This document shows, one piece after another, positions 19,701-20,340 of a DNA stretch of 20,340 nt (positions are counted from its first letter, which is position 1; every line of letters begins with the position of its first letter). Origin of the DNA: Dunaliella salina (taxonomy: Eukaryota; Chlorophyta; Chlorophyceae; Chlamydomonadales; Dunaliellaceae). Below the pieces are notes generated by a model. It did not search any database. It saw nothing but the letters and a program-made list of their open reading frames with translations, and was not told the origin of the DNA. The position numbers were made by a program, and so were the translations under genes. The stretch is taken from the NCBI GenBank assembly GCA_002284615.2, contig MU069458.1, positions 736,208 to 756,547 on the forward strand. The letters are read 5' to 3'.

Positions 19701-20100
19701 GAGAGCACAGCGCTGTCCGGTTTTTGGGGCAGACGTTTGCTAAGGTCAGGGACAGCGAGTGCGCTGTTCACTGCGGGCACATGCCCTAGGTTTAGGTGAG
19801 CCTAACACAAGTGGCCACCATTAACAAAGGTGACCAAGGAAATGTTCCCTCAGCGCTCAAATTTGTGTGCAACTCAGGCAGCACGTTTTGCCACCAAATC
19901 AAGCCCAGGGCCACGTTGCTTGAGACAAAAACTTACAGCTGCCAGGAGGCAGGCCGTCTCTGCTGCTCTCATCCTTGATGGCCGACGCCTTCTCACGCTC
20001 AGCTCGCAGCGCCTCAGCCACACGTATGCTGCGTTCCCGCAGCTCACGTTCTCGCTCCCGCTCTCGTTCGCGCTCACGCTCTCGCTCAGCTCTCGACCCC
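16730..20100 (-). CDS. Arg/Glu- and Ser/Arg-rich low-complexity protein, 5' end outside the window
   Basis: Exons on the - strand. 20100-19937 lies between CTCAG and CT|GTAAGT and encodes RAERERERERERERERELRE then RSIRVAEALRAEREKASAIKD. Its phase-1 end fits an exon opening at 17981 after a strong C/T-rich tract and ACAAG, which reads VTQMASPTERGKELKKVRN and on to HAVDPYREVWGDLRLLERMQ; its 3' end is unresolved. 17602-17539 encodes WNFKIRAPVQLDESDMAQAYP, with a weak GTATTT donor. The terminal exon 17304-16730 encodes GSRPAPSSSGREAAAPRSDS, three to four RGDSQQ-type repeats, a Ser/Gly/Arg run, a His-rich patch and an acidic end (ELDRMYESEEMDLDDDLGE) to TGA at 16732-16730. RE and RS-like tracts are typical of nuclear RNA-processing or chromatin proteins, but the family is unknown to me. 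Intron 19936-17982 is repeat-filled. Confidence 0.5.
17771..17794. repeat. (CTC)8 / (GAG)8 trinucleotide repeat
   Basis: On the - strand this can be read as poly-Arg (in the frame opened at 17981), poly-Gly or poly-Glu. The poly-Glu frame continues as EEHPQQEGSSSGGKGPSGVV and on to a TAG, which looks more protein-like than the Arg frame. The exon structure here is therefore ambiguous. Confidence 0.9.
18313..18402. repeat. Left copy of a 90-bp direct repeat flanking the GCATGC-rich array
   Basis: CCTTCAGT...TATCAGTCCTCAG, about 35 variable bases, then TAGGAATAGCGTATATAATTTGAGCATCA.GAGGCG-like sequence. The other copy is at 19249-19334, in the same orientation, 936 bases away. Confidence 0.8.
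18530..18905. repeat. Degenerate minisatellite of GATGCAGCCTGCATTGGCTGG-type units
   Basis: Variants of GAGCAGAGGATGCAGCCTGC then ATTGGCTGGC recur about five to six times. Between them a 45-bp pair, GCAGCCACGCAAATGATGCA then AATGT..C.G.TTAGA.TGGA, is tandemly duplicated near 18656-18745. It lies in the long intron of the - strand gene. Confidence 0.75.
19005..19238. repeat. Cluster of GCATGC palindromes
   Basis: Eight GCATGC hexamers lie at 19005, 19023, 19094, 19114, 19145, 19185, 19204 and 19233, mostly in CAGGGCATGCCAGC or CAAGCATGC contexts. Imperfect tandem amplification of a short unit is the simplest reading. Confidence 0.85.
19249..19334. repeat. Right copy of the 90-bp direct repeat
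   Basis: Same orientation as 18313-18402. Shares CCTTCAGT, TATCAGTCCTCAG and TAGGAATAGCGTATATA.TTTTGAGCATCA, with a diverged middle. Confidence 0.8.
19575..19715. repeat. Short degenerate tandem repeat around CATGCTAGCAGAGC
   Basis: CATGCTAGCAGAGC occurs twice (about 19605 and 19648), and a related CATGTCAGGAGAGC follows near 19693. Each is preceded by CTG-CCAT/CCAAC words such as TCTGCCATCACCAGGCTGA and TTGCCACCATCAGACTGA. Lies in the intron of the - strand gene. Confidence 0.6.
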
Positions 20101-20310
20101 CTGAGCACACACATACAGCCAGAATGAGCACAATCCCATTAGAAACAGCAGACGTCCAAATGCATTAAATGCGATTCAACATCCCAACAAGACCAGCCCA
20201 AGACGAGTGCAGCACACTCCCCAGCCCATTAAGAGAGGTAGGACTATCACAAGCTTCCCATAGGAGGCAGTAAGCTGCAAATGTGTGTCTGATTACATGA
20301 TACACACGTC

Positions 20311-20340
20311 CCCCCCCATATATCCCCCCCTCTCTCTCTC
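20311..20340. repeat. C-run and (CT)n low-complexity sequence at the right edge
   Basis: CCCCCCC, ATATAT, CCCCCCC, then CT repeats to the window end. Confidence 0.9.

Overview
The window looks like nuclear DNA of a green alga, most likely a chlorophyte. It has long GT-AG introns, mixed base composition, abundant micro- and minisatellites, and a plastid carotenoid gene whose protein reads like chlorophyte zeta-carotene desaturase. I cannot place it to genus from sequence alone.

Left half (about 180-9810). The one securely identified gene is zeta-carotene desaturase (ZDS) on the + strand: 12 exons from ATG at 484 to TGA at 9232, with all splice phases consistent, giving a 583-residue plastid-targeted protein. 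About 160 bases upstream, on the - strand, an ATG at 323 opens a 47-codon first exon of a divergent gene, weakly like the N-terminus of ribosomal-L1-domain nucleolar proteins. The 324-483 gap may therefore be a bidirectional promoter. Three ZDS introns (5, 7 and 9) are largely built from tandem repeats whose unit contains the splice site and first or last codons of the adjacent exon: about 230 bp x 3, about 70 bp x 6 and about 47 bp x about 19. This is the most striking feature of the window.

Middle (about 9810-16730). No gene can be supported with confidence. It holds hairpins, tandem and dispersed repeats, a complete 593-bp TA-flanked inverted-repeat element (12161-12753, pogo/Tigger-like ends) carrying an internal exon-intron-exon-like cargo, and a half-copy of a related element at 10633-10795.

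Right part (16730-20340). A - strand gene runs in from beyond the right edge and ends at 16730. It has an Arg-Glu-rich exon (20100-19937), a phase-compatible next exon opening at 17981, a probable small exon (17602-17539), and a terminal exon (17304-16730) encoding a Ser/Arg/Gly-rich low-complexity tail with an RGDSQQ repeat and an acidic C-terminus. The composition suggests an RNA-processing or chromatin-type protein, but I do not recognise the family. Its 1.95-kb intron is packed with GCATGC-rich minisatellite bounded by two direct repeats.

No rRNA, tRNA, CRISPR array or prokaryotic feature was seen.
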